A stretch of DNA of 64,000 nucleotides from Locusta migratoria (GCA_026315105.1 CM048750.1:170280549-170344548), one strand, 5' to 3'. Positions 40,826-52,698 are shown, numbered from the stretch's first letter. The notes: a model not told the origin generated them from the letters alone. A program made the numbers and translations.

Positions 40826-41840
40826 TCCGACTTTGATAAAGGTCGGATTGTAGCCTATCGCGAATGCGGTTTATCGTATCGTGACACTGCTGCTTGCGTT
40901 GGTCGCGATCCAATGACTGTTAGCACAATATGGAATCGGTGGGTTCAGGAGAGCAATATGTAACGCCGTGCTGGATCCCAACGGCCTCGTATCACTAGCA
41001 GTCGAGATGATAGGCATCTTATCCGCATGGCTGTAACGGATCGTGCAGCCACGTCTCGATCCCTGAGTTAATAGGTGGGAACGTTTGTGTGACAACCATG
41101 ATCTGCACGAACAGTTCGACGACGTTCGCAGCAGTATGGACTATCAGCTCGGAGACCATGGCTGTGACTACACTTGACGCTGCATCACAGACAGGAGCGA
41201 CTGCGACGAACCTAGGTACACGAATGGCAAAACGTCATTTTTTCGGATGAATCCAGGTCGTGTTTACAGCATCATGATGGTCGCATTCGTGTTTGGCGAC
41301 ATCGTGGTGAACGCACATTGAAAGCTTGTATTCGTCATCGTCAAACAGGCGTATCACACGGCGTGATGGTATGAGGTGCCATTGGTTACACGTCTCGGTC
41401 AGCTCTTGTTCGCATCGACAGCACTTTGAACAGTGGCCGTTACATTTCAAATCTGTTACGACCCACGGCTCTACACTTCATTCGTTCCCTACGAAACCCT
41501 ACATTTCAGCAGGATAATGAACGGCCCCTGTACGGGCCTTTCTGAATTCGGAAAATGTTCGACTGCTGCCCTGGCCAGCACATTCTCCAGATCTCTCACC
41601 AATTGAAAACGTCTGGTCAATGGCGGCCGAGCAACCGGCTCGTCACAATACGCCAGTCACTACTCTTGAACTGTGGTATCGTGTTGAAGCTGCATGGGCA
41701 TCTGTACCTGTACACGCTATCTAAGCTCTGTTTGACTCAATTCCCAGGCGTATTAAGGCCAGAAGTGGTTGTTCTGGGTACTGATTTCTCAGGATCTATG
41801 CACTCAAATTGCATGAAGATATAGTCACATGTTGGCTCTA
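40798..41840 (+). pseudogene. Tc1-type transposase, second copy, ends missing
   Basis: The same family as 34878-36228 in the other orientation, starting inside the coding region (AGGAGGAGAAATGC) and ending before the terminal repeat. The plus strand reads DFDKGRIVAYRECGLSYRDT, VGRDPMTVSTIWNRWVQE, VIFSDESRS with the first Asp intact, GRIRVWRHRGERTLKACIRH, and near 41600 LSPIENVWS with the catalytic Glu. The QQDNARPH segment is damaged (QQDNERPL). Several frameshifts. Confidence 0.8.
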
Positions 41841-41841
41841 T

Positions 41842-43250
41842 TCTATCTATATAAAAGCGAAAGGATACTCATTCATACACTCACTCACGGACTAAACACG
41901 AAACCTTGAAAACTACTTCACCTATGAAGCTGAAATTTGGCAGGAATGTAGCTTATGGGTAGTATACATCATCTAAGAAACGATTTTGCGAGTTCAGGAC
42001 ATATGACGTTATAAACAATGAAAACTTCCCCGTCTTGCGGTACATGATACTGTTACTTTATCAGTCCACTATTTGAGAAGGAGAGCACTTAGCGACTTGC
42101 AACAAACTTTAAACATAATAGCAAACTTTTAGGAAACTTTTCCTCGCTGACAACCATAGCAAAATGATGAAAGGAAAAAAGTTTCTTGTGTACTAATTTT
42201 CCGCTGTTCACGGAATAAAACAACAGCTTTCGGGATAACGCTGAAATTTATAACTTCTACACTACTTATTGTACCTGTATGATATTTTACAGACAGTATA
42301 CACGCACACAGTTGAATGTACCTTCTAAATTTCAGTACGATACGTAATTTTTGAGATACGAGCAAATATACAGTAACGTTCATGAAAAACCGACCTATCA
42401 CGCACCAGGTTTTAATCTATTACTTCTTTACTACTATTTGTATTCGCAGGAGATTTTAGACACACAGCACGTCTACCAATGAATATATTCCTGAAAAATT
42501 ATACAATTATACGACACAACTCAGTAAACATGAGATCATATATACTGCGATGGGTAAAAGCTTTTCACATCAGGCATCACGTTTTATTACATTTCTTATT
42601 TGCTGCTAAGACACTCCTGTAGTCCAGTGAGGTCAAGGAGATTCCTGAAAGATGACAGTGCTGTTGAAAACTTTGAAGCAACTTTGAACTGTGAAACGCA
42701 TACCACTGCAGGAAGAAGCAGTGCATATTTATAGAGCTACAAGAAGAGGAAGAGAATGAAACAGAGTACATCTGGCGAATACCCATTATTTCCGACAGAT
42801 ATGCTATTAACTTTAAGAGACTGCAGTTTGCAGTGGGACTTGCATTTTCTTTTATGATTAATAAATCACAAGACAATCTACTCAATACTGTGGAGTGTAT
42901 TTGAAATCCCCATGTTTCTCACACGGACAGCTTTATATCGCTTGCTCAGGCATGGGCTCTCCACAGAAAATATTCATATTATACCCTGGACAAGACACAA
43001 GAAATATTGTTTATTGTCATGAAGGAAGAAAGCAATATAAGCGTTTAACACCCGTCGACAACGTGGTCATTAGAGGCGGAGCTTACGCTCTGACTGTTTG
43101 GGTAAATCGTAAATTGAAGTTTTGTGTATACTATGCTTATAAGTATGGTGTAGTACAACAAATCTCCAAAAGTAGTATATGAACTTTCATGGGGTTTCAT
43201 AGGTCAACTGAGAGTACCTTGGGGCAACATATTAGCTTCATTTCATCAAA
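41842..43250 (+). mobile_element. Helitron, internally deleted, with helicase end
   Basis: It starts TCTATCTATATAAAAGCGAA, a TC start typical of Helitrons, and carries the non-coding block shared with 16568, 37520 and 50997. At 42757-43182 it encodes the helicase C-terminus. The Rep and most helicase domains are missing. I could not place the 3' hairpin-CTAG end. Confidence 0.6.
42757..43182 (+). pseudogene. Helitron Pif1-like helicase, C-terminal end
   Basis: The frame reads RIPIISDRYAINFKRLQFAV, GLAFSFMINKSQ and LLNTV, then after a shift YLKSPCFSHGQLYIACSGMG, SPQKIFILYPGQDTRNIVY. The order (RRQFPV..AF..TINKAQGQ, GVYL..P.FSHGQLYVA.SR, NVVY) is the last part of the Pif1-type superfamily 1 helicase that ends Helitron replication proteins. 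The GQ of the usual KAQGQ motif is changed to DN and one frameshift is present, so it is non-functional. Confidence 0.75.
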
Positions 43251-44700
43251 ATCGGACCAGGAAAAGAAAATATATCGTAATTTGTAGTTTCTGGTGTATG
43301 CTACGCTTGAATTGCAGCGTAGTGTAGCAAAGATCCGATGCAGACGCTGTTACTTACATAGTACAACAAATAACTAATAAATGGCGATGCTGCGTTTTTT
43401 ATTCACATAACTAAGATGTAATGCACTGAAACAAGGGCTATGATATTCCTTACAGCAGTGGTGTAGTGTACTGATGTTGAATCCTCTTTGAAAAATCAGT
43501 CACGTACAATGAGGGGAATAACTCTTTGTGTTGATAATAAAATAACTAATTAATGTTGTACCGATCAGTAAATTAATGATCTCCCTAAAGAGAATATTTC
43601 ATTCCCAACGCTAACATACTATACCGCTGCCAATTAAAATATAATTTAACTCAGGTACGACACAAAAAAAAATAATTTCTTTATTAGCTGTATCCTGCAT
43701 GCCTTGCAATGCCATGGAAAGAAAAAATGTGCGTCTTTCCGAGGGTATCATTTGAATTTAAAATATAACGACGTTCTTTTGCGTCGATAGATGTTTTCAT
43801 TTACTAAGAATTCTCTGCAAGGGAACACGAATTTATGTAGTGTCCTTTCTGATTTCAGTGCCTACTTATTACATCTTGAGTCCATTCTCTTTAGGAAAAC
43901 CTAGAAAACGGTGTAGTACAGTACAGAACAACTTGCGGCCCTGATAGTTAAAGAACTAATCGTTGGCGCTTCTTAATTTTTAATTGTTTATTTCTTTTCG
44001 ATGGTTATGCCATAGAACAGCAACGCACCATGAAAGGTGCTGTTTGTTTTGTAGTGCTGCAAAGAAACAATACGATCGTGTTATGCATATTCCTTCAGTA
44101 GCAGAAGTATTTTGAATTAAGAGCCGCAATCTTATCTCTGCAAATACAAACGAACATTGAACAGCAAGTTTTTGATTACACTTCGTATATTCACAGCTTA
44201 ACGACATTTCTTTGCTTCTTTTGACAGGGAACATTTGAATATAAAACATAACGACATTCCTTCGCGTCTATCGATGCTCCAAGATTTCTTAGCAAAGAAA
44301 ATAAAATTTATGTATTTCCCTTTCTGATTTCGGTGTATTGGCATTACATTTTGAGTGCGTTTAGGAATGCCTCGAAAACGCCATAGTACAGGAAAGGAAA
44401 AGTGCGGCGATGTTAGTTACATAGTACACCAAATAACTAATTATGGCGTTGTTGCGGTTGTTTTTCTTCATTCTCATAGCTATCGCATAGTAGACTACAA
44501 GAAGGGGGTACAATTTTACTTACGACGGCGGCGTTGAGCGCCGATGTTGGCAACGTTCGCGTAGAATGAGGGGAATAATTCAGTATGTTCACGATGAAAT
44601 AAATAATTTATGCTGTTTGAGATTTGATTCCATTTTCAGGATGGTGCTCAACGACCACACAATGAAGAACACACCAGAAGTAATAAGCAGCGTTGGTCGT
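43251..44700 (+). repeat. Uncharacterised repeat cluster with internal direct repeats
   Basis: Three diverged direct-repeat pairs are visible: 43345-43560 with 44400-44615 (TTACATAGTACA(A/C)CAAATAA, then TGAGGGGAATAA); 43740-43935 with 44230-44400 (CTGATTTC(A/G)GTG, then TTTAGGAA); and 43560-43740 with 46425-46570 (TTTGCAATG(C/T)CATG-type). No coding motif. The blocks look like several copies of one AT-rich non-autonomous element. Confidence 0.45.
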
Positions 44701-44720
44701 TAAATTTTTTTTTAAGAGCA

Positions 44721-44752
44721 GATCGATTTCGATCACATAGTGATCATCTTCA
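44721..44752 (-). ncRNA. Hammerhead-like motif (candidate), Penelope-associated
   Basis: The minus strand reads TTGAAGATGATCACTATGTG-ATCGAAATC: UUGAAGA, a 6-bp GAUCAC/GUGAUC stem with a 3-nt loop, then GAAA. The first core base is U where C is usual. It lies about 1.1 kb downstream of a Penelope GIY-YIG remnant on the same strand. Cleavage is unproven. Confidence 0.35.
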
Positions 44753-45358
44753 ATGCATCTTCAAACTATAGAACGAGATCATAAAATCAGTACCGAACTA
44801 AAATCAAATACAATATAGGCTTGAATACAATTCCAAATGCAATAAGAATACATACCAAGCATTATGAATGTACTGAGTGTAAATTTACATATCTGCAAAG
44901 GTGTCGAAATAAATTTCGGAAACATAAAATTGCAATGCTAGAGGTTCAGATGGAATGAGCGAGCTGCTTACAAAAGACATGCTGTAGGGATGGGTGTTAC
45001 TAACGCCCTCTATTACATAGACATTCCACCAACATTACTTTTTTGCACTTTCAATGATACAAAAATTAAAATATGATGTACAAGATGGATAACATATAAA
45101 AATGGGAAGTCAGAATTCAAATATATAAACAAATATCAGGTAAAAGAAAAGAATCTGATGTTAAGCGTCGTATGTCAGTTATGGATACTACTAACGTAGT
45201 AAGTTATTTTAAACAGGGACAATTTAAATGAAGGATAGTACCCTTTATGCATTGATTATAGCTACCCTGCAAAATCTAGAAAAGGACGAAGAAGAACATT
45301 GAGATACAATTTTCAGTTACAAGATATAGTAACGAAAGTTAAGTGCAGTGACATCTCG

Positions 45359-45757
45359 TTTTTCGTGCTTGAAGCACATGAGTTGACAAAGTTACAGTAC
45401 AGTACAAACAATACATCAGTCAGAAAAACAAAGCATGCAAAGAACATAAAGGAAAAGGTTAAAGTAGTACAGGATAGTGCGATTTAATGTTAAAAAAACT
45501 AAAATAAAGAATCATGACGAAGAAAGCAGATACCATTCATTCTAGATAACGTCTAGGGATCGTACTCGTATTTCTTGCTTGAACCACGTTACATAGAGTT
45601 GACAAAGTTACAGTACAATAAATAGAATACATCAGTCAGAAAAAAAGTATGTATGAAACATAAAACATAAGGTTAAAGTAGCACAAGGTGGTCGATTTAA
45701 TGTTAAAAGATGTAAAATAAAATACCATGACGAAAGAAAGGCGGATACCTTTTAATG
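45359..45757 (+). repeat. Tandem duplication, about 210-bp period, diverged
   Basis: Units 45359-45545 and 45570-45757 share GAGTTGACAAAGTTACAGTA, ATACATCAGTCAGAAAAA and ATGACGAA(A)GAAAG in order. They lie between the hammerhead-like motif and the GIY-YIG coding remnant, so they may be Penelope 3' sequence. 44780-45358 shows nothing else. Confidence 0.6.
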
Positions 45758-45837
45758 TAACTGAAGTGTGGGGAAGGTACTCTCAGTATGAGCATACGGC
45801 GTGTGGAGATATAAGGACCAAACATTATATGGTTTTA

Positions 45838-46425
45838 TTTGGCACTCAGCCATGATGTAAAGAATTTCCAAACAATGGGCATTTTTTTTGTCAGCGTCTG
45901 TTCATTGAGCATAATGACGCCATGCACTTTTAGGTGGGCAAATATTTCCATCTCCTCAAGGTGATCCAGATACCTCCCCTTTGACACCCGATGCATGAGT
46001 TTTAATTGTGAAGTCAGATCAGGGGGTGCGTGTCCTGTGGTCACCAGATGTACGGCGAAATTTGATTTATCTGCAATATCGTTCCTGTCTAATACCAGAT
46101 GCTCACGAAACCTTGTTTCTAGTCATCTACCTGTCTGTTCGAGATAAAAGGCATTGAATTCAGCACATGAAATTTTATATACCTCTGATTCATGTAAGAA
46201 ATTAGCTTTGTGAATACTATTAACCAGGAGACCTCCTAAACTATTTTCTGTGGCGAAAGAAACAATTGAATTTTTTCTAATGGCAGCAATTCTGGAGCTG
46301 ATAGTTCCATAATAGGCAAAACAACGTATTTTTTGGGAGAAACTAACTGAATTAGTTGGTGATTTGTACTGTTTTCTCCATTTTTGTAGCAATCTTTTTG
46401 TAAATATTAAAAACAGAGTCTGTTC
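45838..46425 (-). pseudogene. Penelope-like polyprotein: end of RT and GIY-YIG domain
   Basis: From 46392 on the minus strand: LQKWRKQYKSPTNSVSFSQK, RCFAYYGTISSRIAAIRKN, ENSLGGLLVNSIHKANFLHE, SEVYKISCAEFNAFYLEQTG, then R, a stop, LETRFREHLVLDRND, FAVHLVTTGHAPPDLTSQLK and YLDHLEEMEIFAHLK. The segment with VYKI.C....YL.QTGR, RF.EH and the final E.EI is the GIY-YIG nuclease that marks Penelope-like retroelements. The Gly of the first motif has become Glu (SEVY) and one stop follows the Arg. The reverse transcriptase core lies beyond the truncation at about 46425. Confidence 0.8.
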
Positions 46426-46679
46426 TGGTCAGTAAATTAATCATCATCCTAAAGCCACCTAAACCACTGCCACTGTAAGTAAAATTTAATCCAGATAGGA
46501 CATTTTTTTTTAATTACTAGGTGTAACCCATATGCTTTGCAATGTCATGAAAAGAAAATATGTGCCTCTTTTGGTAGATATAACCACTAAATTGTACATA
46601 GTAGAAATTTCGTATTGTCCGCCATGTTTAAATTTGGCAAACGAGTTTCCATCACTTATTACGTGACATGAATTCAAAT

Positions 46680-46871
46680 CAAATGTTTGTTAAGCTTATG
46701 GGACTTAACTACGGGGTCATCAGTCCCTAAACTTACAAACTACTTATGAACTACCTACAACTAAGGACGGCACAAATATCCATGCCCGAGGGGGATTCGA
46801 ACCCCCGACCGTAGTGGCCGTGCAGACCGTGACTGAAGCGCCTCAGTCCCCTCGGCCACCGCGGCCGGCAT
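46680..46871 (-). mobile_element. tRNA-headed SINE, family A
   Basis: A full head and tail on the minus strand. The flanks give only a short aatc-like match, so the TSD is unclear. Confidence 0.9.
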
Positions 46872-47563
46872 CAATGTTGCCACTAGAGATAATATACACA
46901 CGCGAGCGCCAAACTCATGAGAAACCTCCCTGCTTTCATAATTGTTCGGTACAATATTGTGATTAAAATTTGCAATTACTTACTTTTGGTGCGGACTACA
47001 TGAAGATAGAGAAAGACATCTTCTTTTACAGAGACAACTGCACTTAAATATAATCCGACTTCTGAATATATAGTTCTACTACACACGGTCGATTTCAACT
47101 TCGTGCTTTACGAAGTAATCACTGCAGGATGTGTGGCCGATGCTGTTATTACAGTCAAGACAATTCACTGGAAATACTATATTTAATAGAAAGTTCTATG
47201 CAGACTATCAGCTGACGCCATTACTTCAACGATTACCCAGACTTACTTTATCGCACATTAACACCACCGTGACGTCTTATTTAAACAGGCATGAACTGCT
47301 CTGTTGAGTGAATTACCAGACTTTCAGCATTCGTCGAGTTTTCGATAATAGGAAGCACTGCATACAGAATAACTACATTGTCCCCAGTGCTACACTGTAA
47401 CATACTAACACTTCAGCGTACAGTTACTATGAGAGATAAATAGTTTAGTACGACACCAAAGAAACAATACATTGCACTGTTATTATTATTACAATTTCTC
47501 ATCTCAACGATAGAAGAGTTTTCAGAAGTTTACGCCAAACAGACAGTTACACACCGCAGTCTT
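46872..47563. other. No gene recognised
   Basis: AT-rich, ordinary sequence between a SINE and an RTE 3' end. Possibly part of the latter's decayed coding region, but no motif is visible. Confidence 0.35.
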
Positions 47564-48310
47564 AAGGATTATGATATGAAGATCAGCATCTCCAAAACGA
47601 AAGTAATGTCTGTGGGAAAGAGTGTTAAACAGATTGAGTGCCAAATAGGAGGAAAAACGTTAGAAGAGGTAGACAGTTTCAAGTACCTGGGATGTATTTT
47701 CTCACAGGATGGCAACATAGTGAAAGAACTGGAATCGAGGTGCAGCAAAGCTAATGCAGTGAGTGCTCAGCTAAGATCTACTCTCTTCTGGAAGAAGGAA
47801 GGAAGTACCAAGACTAAGTTAGCAGTGCACCGCTCTATCTTTCGACCAACTTTGTTGTATGGGAGTGAACGTTGGGTGGAACAGGTTGCCTTATTCATAA
47901 AGTAGAGGTTGCAGATATGAAAGTGGCATGAATGATTGCAGGTACTAATAGATGGGAACAACGGCAGGAGGGTGTCCATAATAAGGAAATCAAAGAAAAA
48001 CTGGGAATGAACACTATAGATGAAGCAGTTACAGCGAACAGAGCGGTGGGATCATGTTACACGCTCGGGAGCAACAAGGTTACCTAAGAGACTCATGAGC
48101 TCGGCAGCAGAGGGTAAGAGGAGTCGACGTAGACCAAGAAGAAAGTACTTAGATTCGGAGAAGACTGATTTTGTAGTAAAAGGCATAATATCAGACGAGG
48201 CATCAATATTAGCATTGGGGATCATGGAGGAATTTTATTAGAGGCACTATGCTCCAGACTGAACGCTGAAAGGCATAATCAGTCTCAGATGATGATGATG
48301 ATGATGAGTC
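47564..48310 (+). pseudogene. RTE-type LINE, C-terminal part and 3' end
   Basis: The plus strand reads MKISISKTKVMSVGKSVKQI, VDSFKYLGCIFSQDGNIVKE, RPTLLYGSERW, then frame-broken ..WEQRQEG.. and LPKRLMSSAAEGKRSRRRPR, RKYLDSEKTDF, ending before GATGATGATGATGATGATGA at 48287-48306. SKTKVM and YGSE.W follow RT motif C in RTE-type elements. The element is 5'-truncated at about 47564. The GAT run is probably its 3' tail. Confidence 0.8.
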
Positions 48311-48970
48311 TTAACATTCTGAAAACAACCTAACATTGAATTTACATCGTTCCGGAGCATGGAATTAAATTAATTTCACTTTTTTTATGAAAAACTTTAT
48401 GAACATTCATCGTTTTCGACAATGACTTCTATTTAAATTTGACATCTTGGCTATGAGAACTGAGTTTATTGACAGAGGGATCCAAGAAGGATTCTGTTTT
48501 TGCTGACCTAGGTCCGGAACCCCTAAAAAACCATGATATACACAGGTGCCTCTTTAACAACCGTTACGAAGCACGGGCATATAAGCTAGCAAAAAAAATT
48601 ATTTGCGGGGATTGCGCAGTACTGTAATCTTAATATACGCGTCTACAGCGCATGAAGGTGGGAGTGAAAGTGTAAACCTAGTATCGAGTTACACACCGCG
48701 GGACGGCTTGTGGATATAGCTCTAGATCACTGTGTAAGTTACAGGCAAAAACACTTTACCTGACACACCTTGTAGATACTGCTGAAGCGTGCCGCACGTA
48801 ACATGAATCATTCTGCCACTTTTTACAGTCGCTGTTTAGCTCGATCGCAGATTAACCTCATGAATAGGTGGCAATGAAGCTTTTATAGCGACAGCGACAA
48901 GTAATGGAGCTGCAGTTCAGACAAGAGCACCAGCCACTGCTGCAGCTGGATCCGCGGTGAAGAACGCCTT
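48311..48970. other. Unassigned; a possible Helitron-type 3' end near 48590
   Basis: CGAAGCACGGGCATATAAGCTAG at 48566-48588 resembles Helitron 3' ends (GC-rich part followed by CTAG), but the hairpin is poor. The remainder has no motif I recognise. Confidence 0.3.
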
Positions 48971-48971
48971 G

Positions 48972-49168
48972 CCGGCCGCGGTGGCCGAGGGGACTGAGGC
49001 GCTCCAGTCACGGTCTGCACAGCCACTGCGGTCGGGGGTTCGAATCCCCCCTCGGGCATGGATATTTGTGCCGTCCTTAGTCTTAGCTAGTTCATAAGTA
49101 GTTTGTAAGCTTAGGGACTGATGACCACGTAGTTAAGTCCCATAAGTTCTACAAACATTTGAACATTT
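48972..49168 (+). mobile_element. tRNA-headed SINE, family A
   Basis: A full copy with the perfect 14-bp TSD tgaagaacgccttg (48958-48971 and 49169-49182), the longest TSD in the window. Confidence 0.95.
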
Positions 49169-49182
49169 TGAAGAACGCCTTG

Positions 49183-49660
49183 GCTTGTCAACTCTGCCAC
49201 AACAGCACTCGCACGCTTGCCAGTAATCTGCAGAAGCGTGTGACTGGGCGGCGACATGGTTTGGTTTTTGACTGGGGCGACAGTTGTGTTGACTTCTTTT
49301 TATATTTGGGCTTTAGCTTAAGACTTCTAAGCTGTAGATTACATCTTGATTTTCTCAGTTGTATTGGATGTATAGGTTCTAAATTATATTTGTCACCTCC
49401 GTATGAAAATTAAGTTGGTAGACCTGGTACTTCTTCGCAGTTAATAAAATTTACATCTTTGTTGAATTGTTTCTGGTTTTCATTTAAACTTAAAGACTTT
49501 TTGTAATGTTTGAGCATGAAAATCCGTTTCTCAGGGGCTGATATTTAATAAATCAAAGAATAAAAATTTGAAACATTGAGTCCCGGTAGTTCAAATAATT
49601 TGACGCCCGTCACAAATATACTGTTTTTGCCTGATCCTTTTCCTTTATAGAATTATTCTT
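49183..49660. other. No gene recognised
   Basis: T-rich sequence with one 84-codon frame (49159-49413) that begins in the duplicated target and has no recognisable motif. AATAAA-like words near 49443 and 49545. Confidence 0.35.
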
Positions 49661-49670
49661 TAGAAAATAT

Positions 49671-49872
49671 GAAAAAATGCTCAAATGTTTGTATAGCTTA
49701 TGGGACTTTACTACGGGGTCATCAGTCCCTAAACTTACAAACTACTTATGAACTAGCTAATCCTAAGGACGGCACAAATATCCATGTCCGATGGGGGATT
49801 CGAACCCCCGACCGTAGTGGCCGTGAATACCGTGACTGGAGCGCCTTAGTCCCCTCGGCCGCCGCGGCCGGC
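49671..49872 (-). mobile_element. tRNA-headed SINE, family A
   Basis: A full copy with the perfect TSD tagaaaatat (49661-49670 and 49873-49882). Confidence 0.95.
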
Positions 49873-49882
49873 TAGAAAATAT

Positions 49883-50996
49883 CACCATAAGTTTCTCCTG
49901 ACCAAAACTGTTAGATATATTCCTTCACACATTAATTAATTTCTTAGGAACGTCACAGATATATTCTCACTTTTAGAATATGCTGGGACAATATTAGGGA
50001 ACTAAATACTCGAATAACTAAGATTTTTTTAAGGTTCATAGATTCTCTATTCTGAAAGCAATAGTTACATTCACAACACTTTCACAGTACACACTTTTAT
50101 AAGTTCACAATTCATGATTATTTTCGTCAAAGTTTGTTTGTATTAATATCTCTGAATCTTATACATTGATTACGAACTTTAAGTCTTCAAGATATGTCTT
50201 TGAAAAGTGATTGCATTAAACTTGCCAAATAAGTTCAAATTTCATCTCAAGAATGTTCATCGGTTTATTACGGGAGGCAGAAGTTTCTAATTCTTCCGTC
50301 CTAGCCTAACCCGAACAAAGTCCAAAGATAATGTTCGCTTTCGCGTATGATCACGATATAAAAGTTTATATTAAATTTTAAATATTTTCTCGGGTTTTTT
50401 CCTATCTTGGAATGAAACCGAGTATAATACTTTAAGCTAAGCACTGAGAGATAGTCCCACTGAGAGCTAAGCACGTAGAGAAAGCTGAGCACATAGAAAG
50501 AGAGTAACTCAACTGCGGGTACTATTTATAATAGTAATCTGACAAATGATCTCTGAAATATGAGATGTTTTGACCTAAGTATTCCCTGGATAGTATTACT
50601 CTGAATTACTCTGATATAATTTGAGTTTAGTAAAAATTTTGAAAAATGAGAAAATTCTGCCTCTTAATAAATTATTACAATCACGTAACGAAGAAAAATG
50701 TTGGAATAGCGTGATTCTAATGCTATAGTCGCGATGTGGTGTTACAAGCGGCGCCTATCAGCAAGTACTACACAGGACATCGCGGCCGGCTACGTCACAG
50801 ACTCTGACTGCTGTCGTTACTGTTTCATATCATGGCGGGAACGGATGGTTTTCCAACTTCTGCCCAAGGTGGCAACTAGGAGATACGCCCCTTGGACGTT
50901 TATTTTTTCAAACTTTTTCCTATGACAATGCCCGTCTCACAAGGGCTTTAGCGCAAGTTGCGATCGCAATTTCAAATATTTTTTGTTATGCATTAA
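49883..50996. other. AT-rich stretch, no gene recognised
   Basis: No family motif. A short duplicated phrase (GAGA(T/G)A.TCCCACTGAGAG, AGCTAAGCAC) occurs at 50445-50490. 50700-50930 is slightly more GC-rich. Confidence 0.35.
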
Positions 50997-51817
50997 TCTC
51001 TGTAACTTTATAAAAGCGAAATGACATTCATTCTCTCACTCACACATTGACTAAACACGAAATCTCGACAACTAATTCACCTACGAAGTTGAAATTTGGT
51101 AGGAATGTAGTTAGAGTTAGACGATGTCAGCTAAGAAAGAATTTTGCGAAAGGGCCAATGGTTGAAGAGATATGACGTCATAAACAATGAAAACTTCCGC
51201 GCCTTGCGGCACGTGATAGTGTGACTTTATCAGTCCACTATTTGAGAAGGAAAGCACTTAGCGACTTGCAACAAACCTTTAGGAAACTTTTTCTCGCTGA
51301 CAACCCCAGTAAGTGATGAAAGGAAAAAAGTGTGTTGCTTACTACTTTTTCGGCGTTCATTCGGTAAAATTACGGTATTTGCCATGACGTTACAATTTAT
51401 TACTCGTACACTATTAATTTATTGTATTCGCGAGAAATGTTATACACACATACCACAGAAAGCACGTTCGAAATTTTATCATAGTACGACATACAGTTCA
51501 TAAGATATGGAGTTATAAATAATTAATGAAAAACCGCCTCGTCACCCACAACGTTTTGATTCATTACGTCTTTCCTAGTAATTCTATTCGCGACATATTT
51601 TGCAGATGTTTTACATATTCAGCACTGGATGTACCTTCGAAATAATATCGTATTACGACATATTGTTCAGTTTCTGTAATGTCAAAGACAATGAAATACA
51701 TTAAATTTTGCCCTAATAAGAATGAGTTTGTAATTTACTGTGTCTTTACTGCCAACTCCATTTACAACACATTTCGCAGGTTGTTTCCTAATATTACACT
51801 CTACGAGCCTGGTAAAT

Positions 51818-51910
51818 GTTCAAATGTTTGTAAATCTATTGGACCAAACTGCGTGGTCATCAGTCCGTAGCTTACAAACTACTTAAACTAAGGTAAATTA
51901 ACCTAAGGAC

Positions 51911-51971
<61 letters not shown>

Positions 51972-52060
51972 GCCCAAGGGAGGACTCGAATCTCCGACGG
52001 CGAGCAACCGCGCACTCCGCAGCGAGGCGTCTTAGACCGCTTGGGTACTCCACCACGGCA
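51818..52060 (-). mobile_element. tRNA-headed SINE, family C, with expanded CA repeat
   Basis: The TSD is agcctggtaaat / aacctggtaaat (51806-51817 and 52061-52072, one change). The short CA run normal in this family is expanded to about 28 units (51912-51969), lengthening the SINE by about 45 bp. Confidence 0.9.
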
Positions 52061-52269
52061 AACCTGGTAAATAATGTTTATGTAGGACAAATAATTCAGT
52101 AGATATTACGTCAGAAATGTGATATCCGTAAGCAGATACTGCGTTATGTTTGACGTTTTGTTAAGTTTTTATTACTCTGTTCGCAGCACATTCCGCAAAC
52201 AATATCCAAATGTACCAACCACTCACAGGTACTACAATACTATATCACTGAACGACACATTGATCAGCA

Positions 52270-52430
52270 GATACGTTATAACTACTGATCTGAAAAAAGA
52301 CTGTGTCTCCCACGGACAAATTGCATATGGCCTGCTCCAGAGTATGTTCGCCTGGCAGTTTGTATATTCTGCAGCCGGAAAAAAAGAACTACAATGTGGT
52401 CTATCGAGATATTTTAGAAAATTAGCTTAG
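52270..52430 (+). pseudogene. Helitron helicase C-terminal remnant
   Basis: KKDCVSHGQIAYGLLQ corresponds to the Phe-Ser-His-Gly-Gln-Leu-Tyr segment of Pif1-type Helitron helicases. FVYSAAGKKE follows, then in another frame YNVVYRDILEN before a stop. Only about 50 codons remain. Identity rests on these short motifs and on the same position in the copy at 42757. Confidence 0.6.
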
Positions 52431-52521
52431 TTATTGAGGCTATATAAATACAATTATCTCATACGTTATTTCATATGTTACACAGAAACAAGTATTATGT
52501 CTACCATGTTGTCCAAGACCT

Positions 52522-52698
52522 AGGGGACTGAGGCGCTCCAGTCACGGTCTGCACGGCCACTACGGTCGGGGGTTCGAATCCCCCCTCAGGCATTGATATT
52601 TGTGCCGTCCTTAGTCTTAGTTAGTTCATAAGTAGTTTTTAAGTTTAGGGACTGATGACCCCGTAGTTAAGTCCCATAGACTATACAAACATTTTGAA
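52522..52698 (+). mobile_element. tRNA-headed SINE, family A, 5'-truncated
   Basis: The first 15 or so bases of the head (including the start of the A box) are missing; it begins AGGGGACTGAGGCGCTCC. B box and tail are intact. No TSD. Confidence 0.85.

Larger units (their letters stand above)
50997..52440 (+). mobile_element. Helitron, internally deleted, with helicase end
   Basis: It starts TCTCTGTAACTTTATAAAAG and follows the same block order as 41842-42545 (ACTCACACATTGACTAAACA, GCGACTTGCAACAAAC, CAGTTCATAAGATATG). A family C SINE interrupts it at 51818-52060. At 52270-52430 it has CVSHGQIAYGLL, then shifted YNVVYRDILEN and a stop, matching the helicase C-terminus. Confidence 0.6.

Noticed and set aside
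51872..52090. 72-codon frame with a Cys-Val repeat
   Set aside because: It is a translation of the CA repeat inside a SINE.
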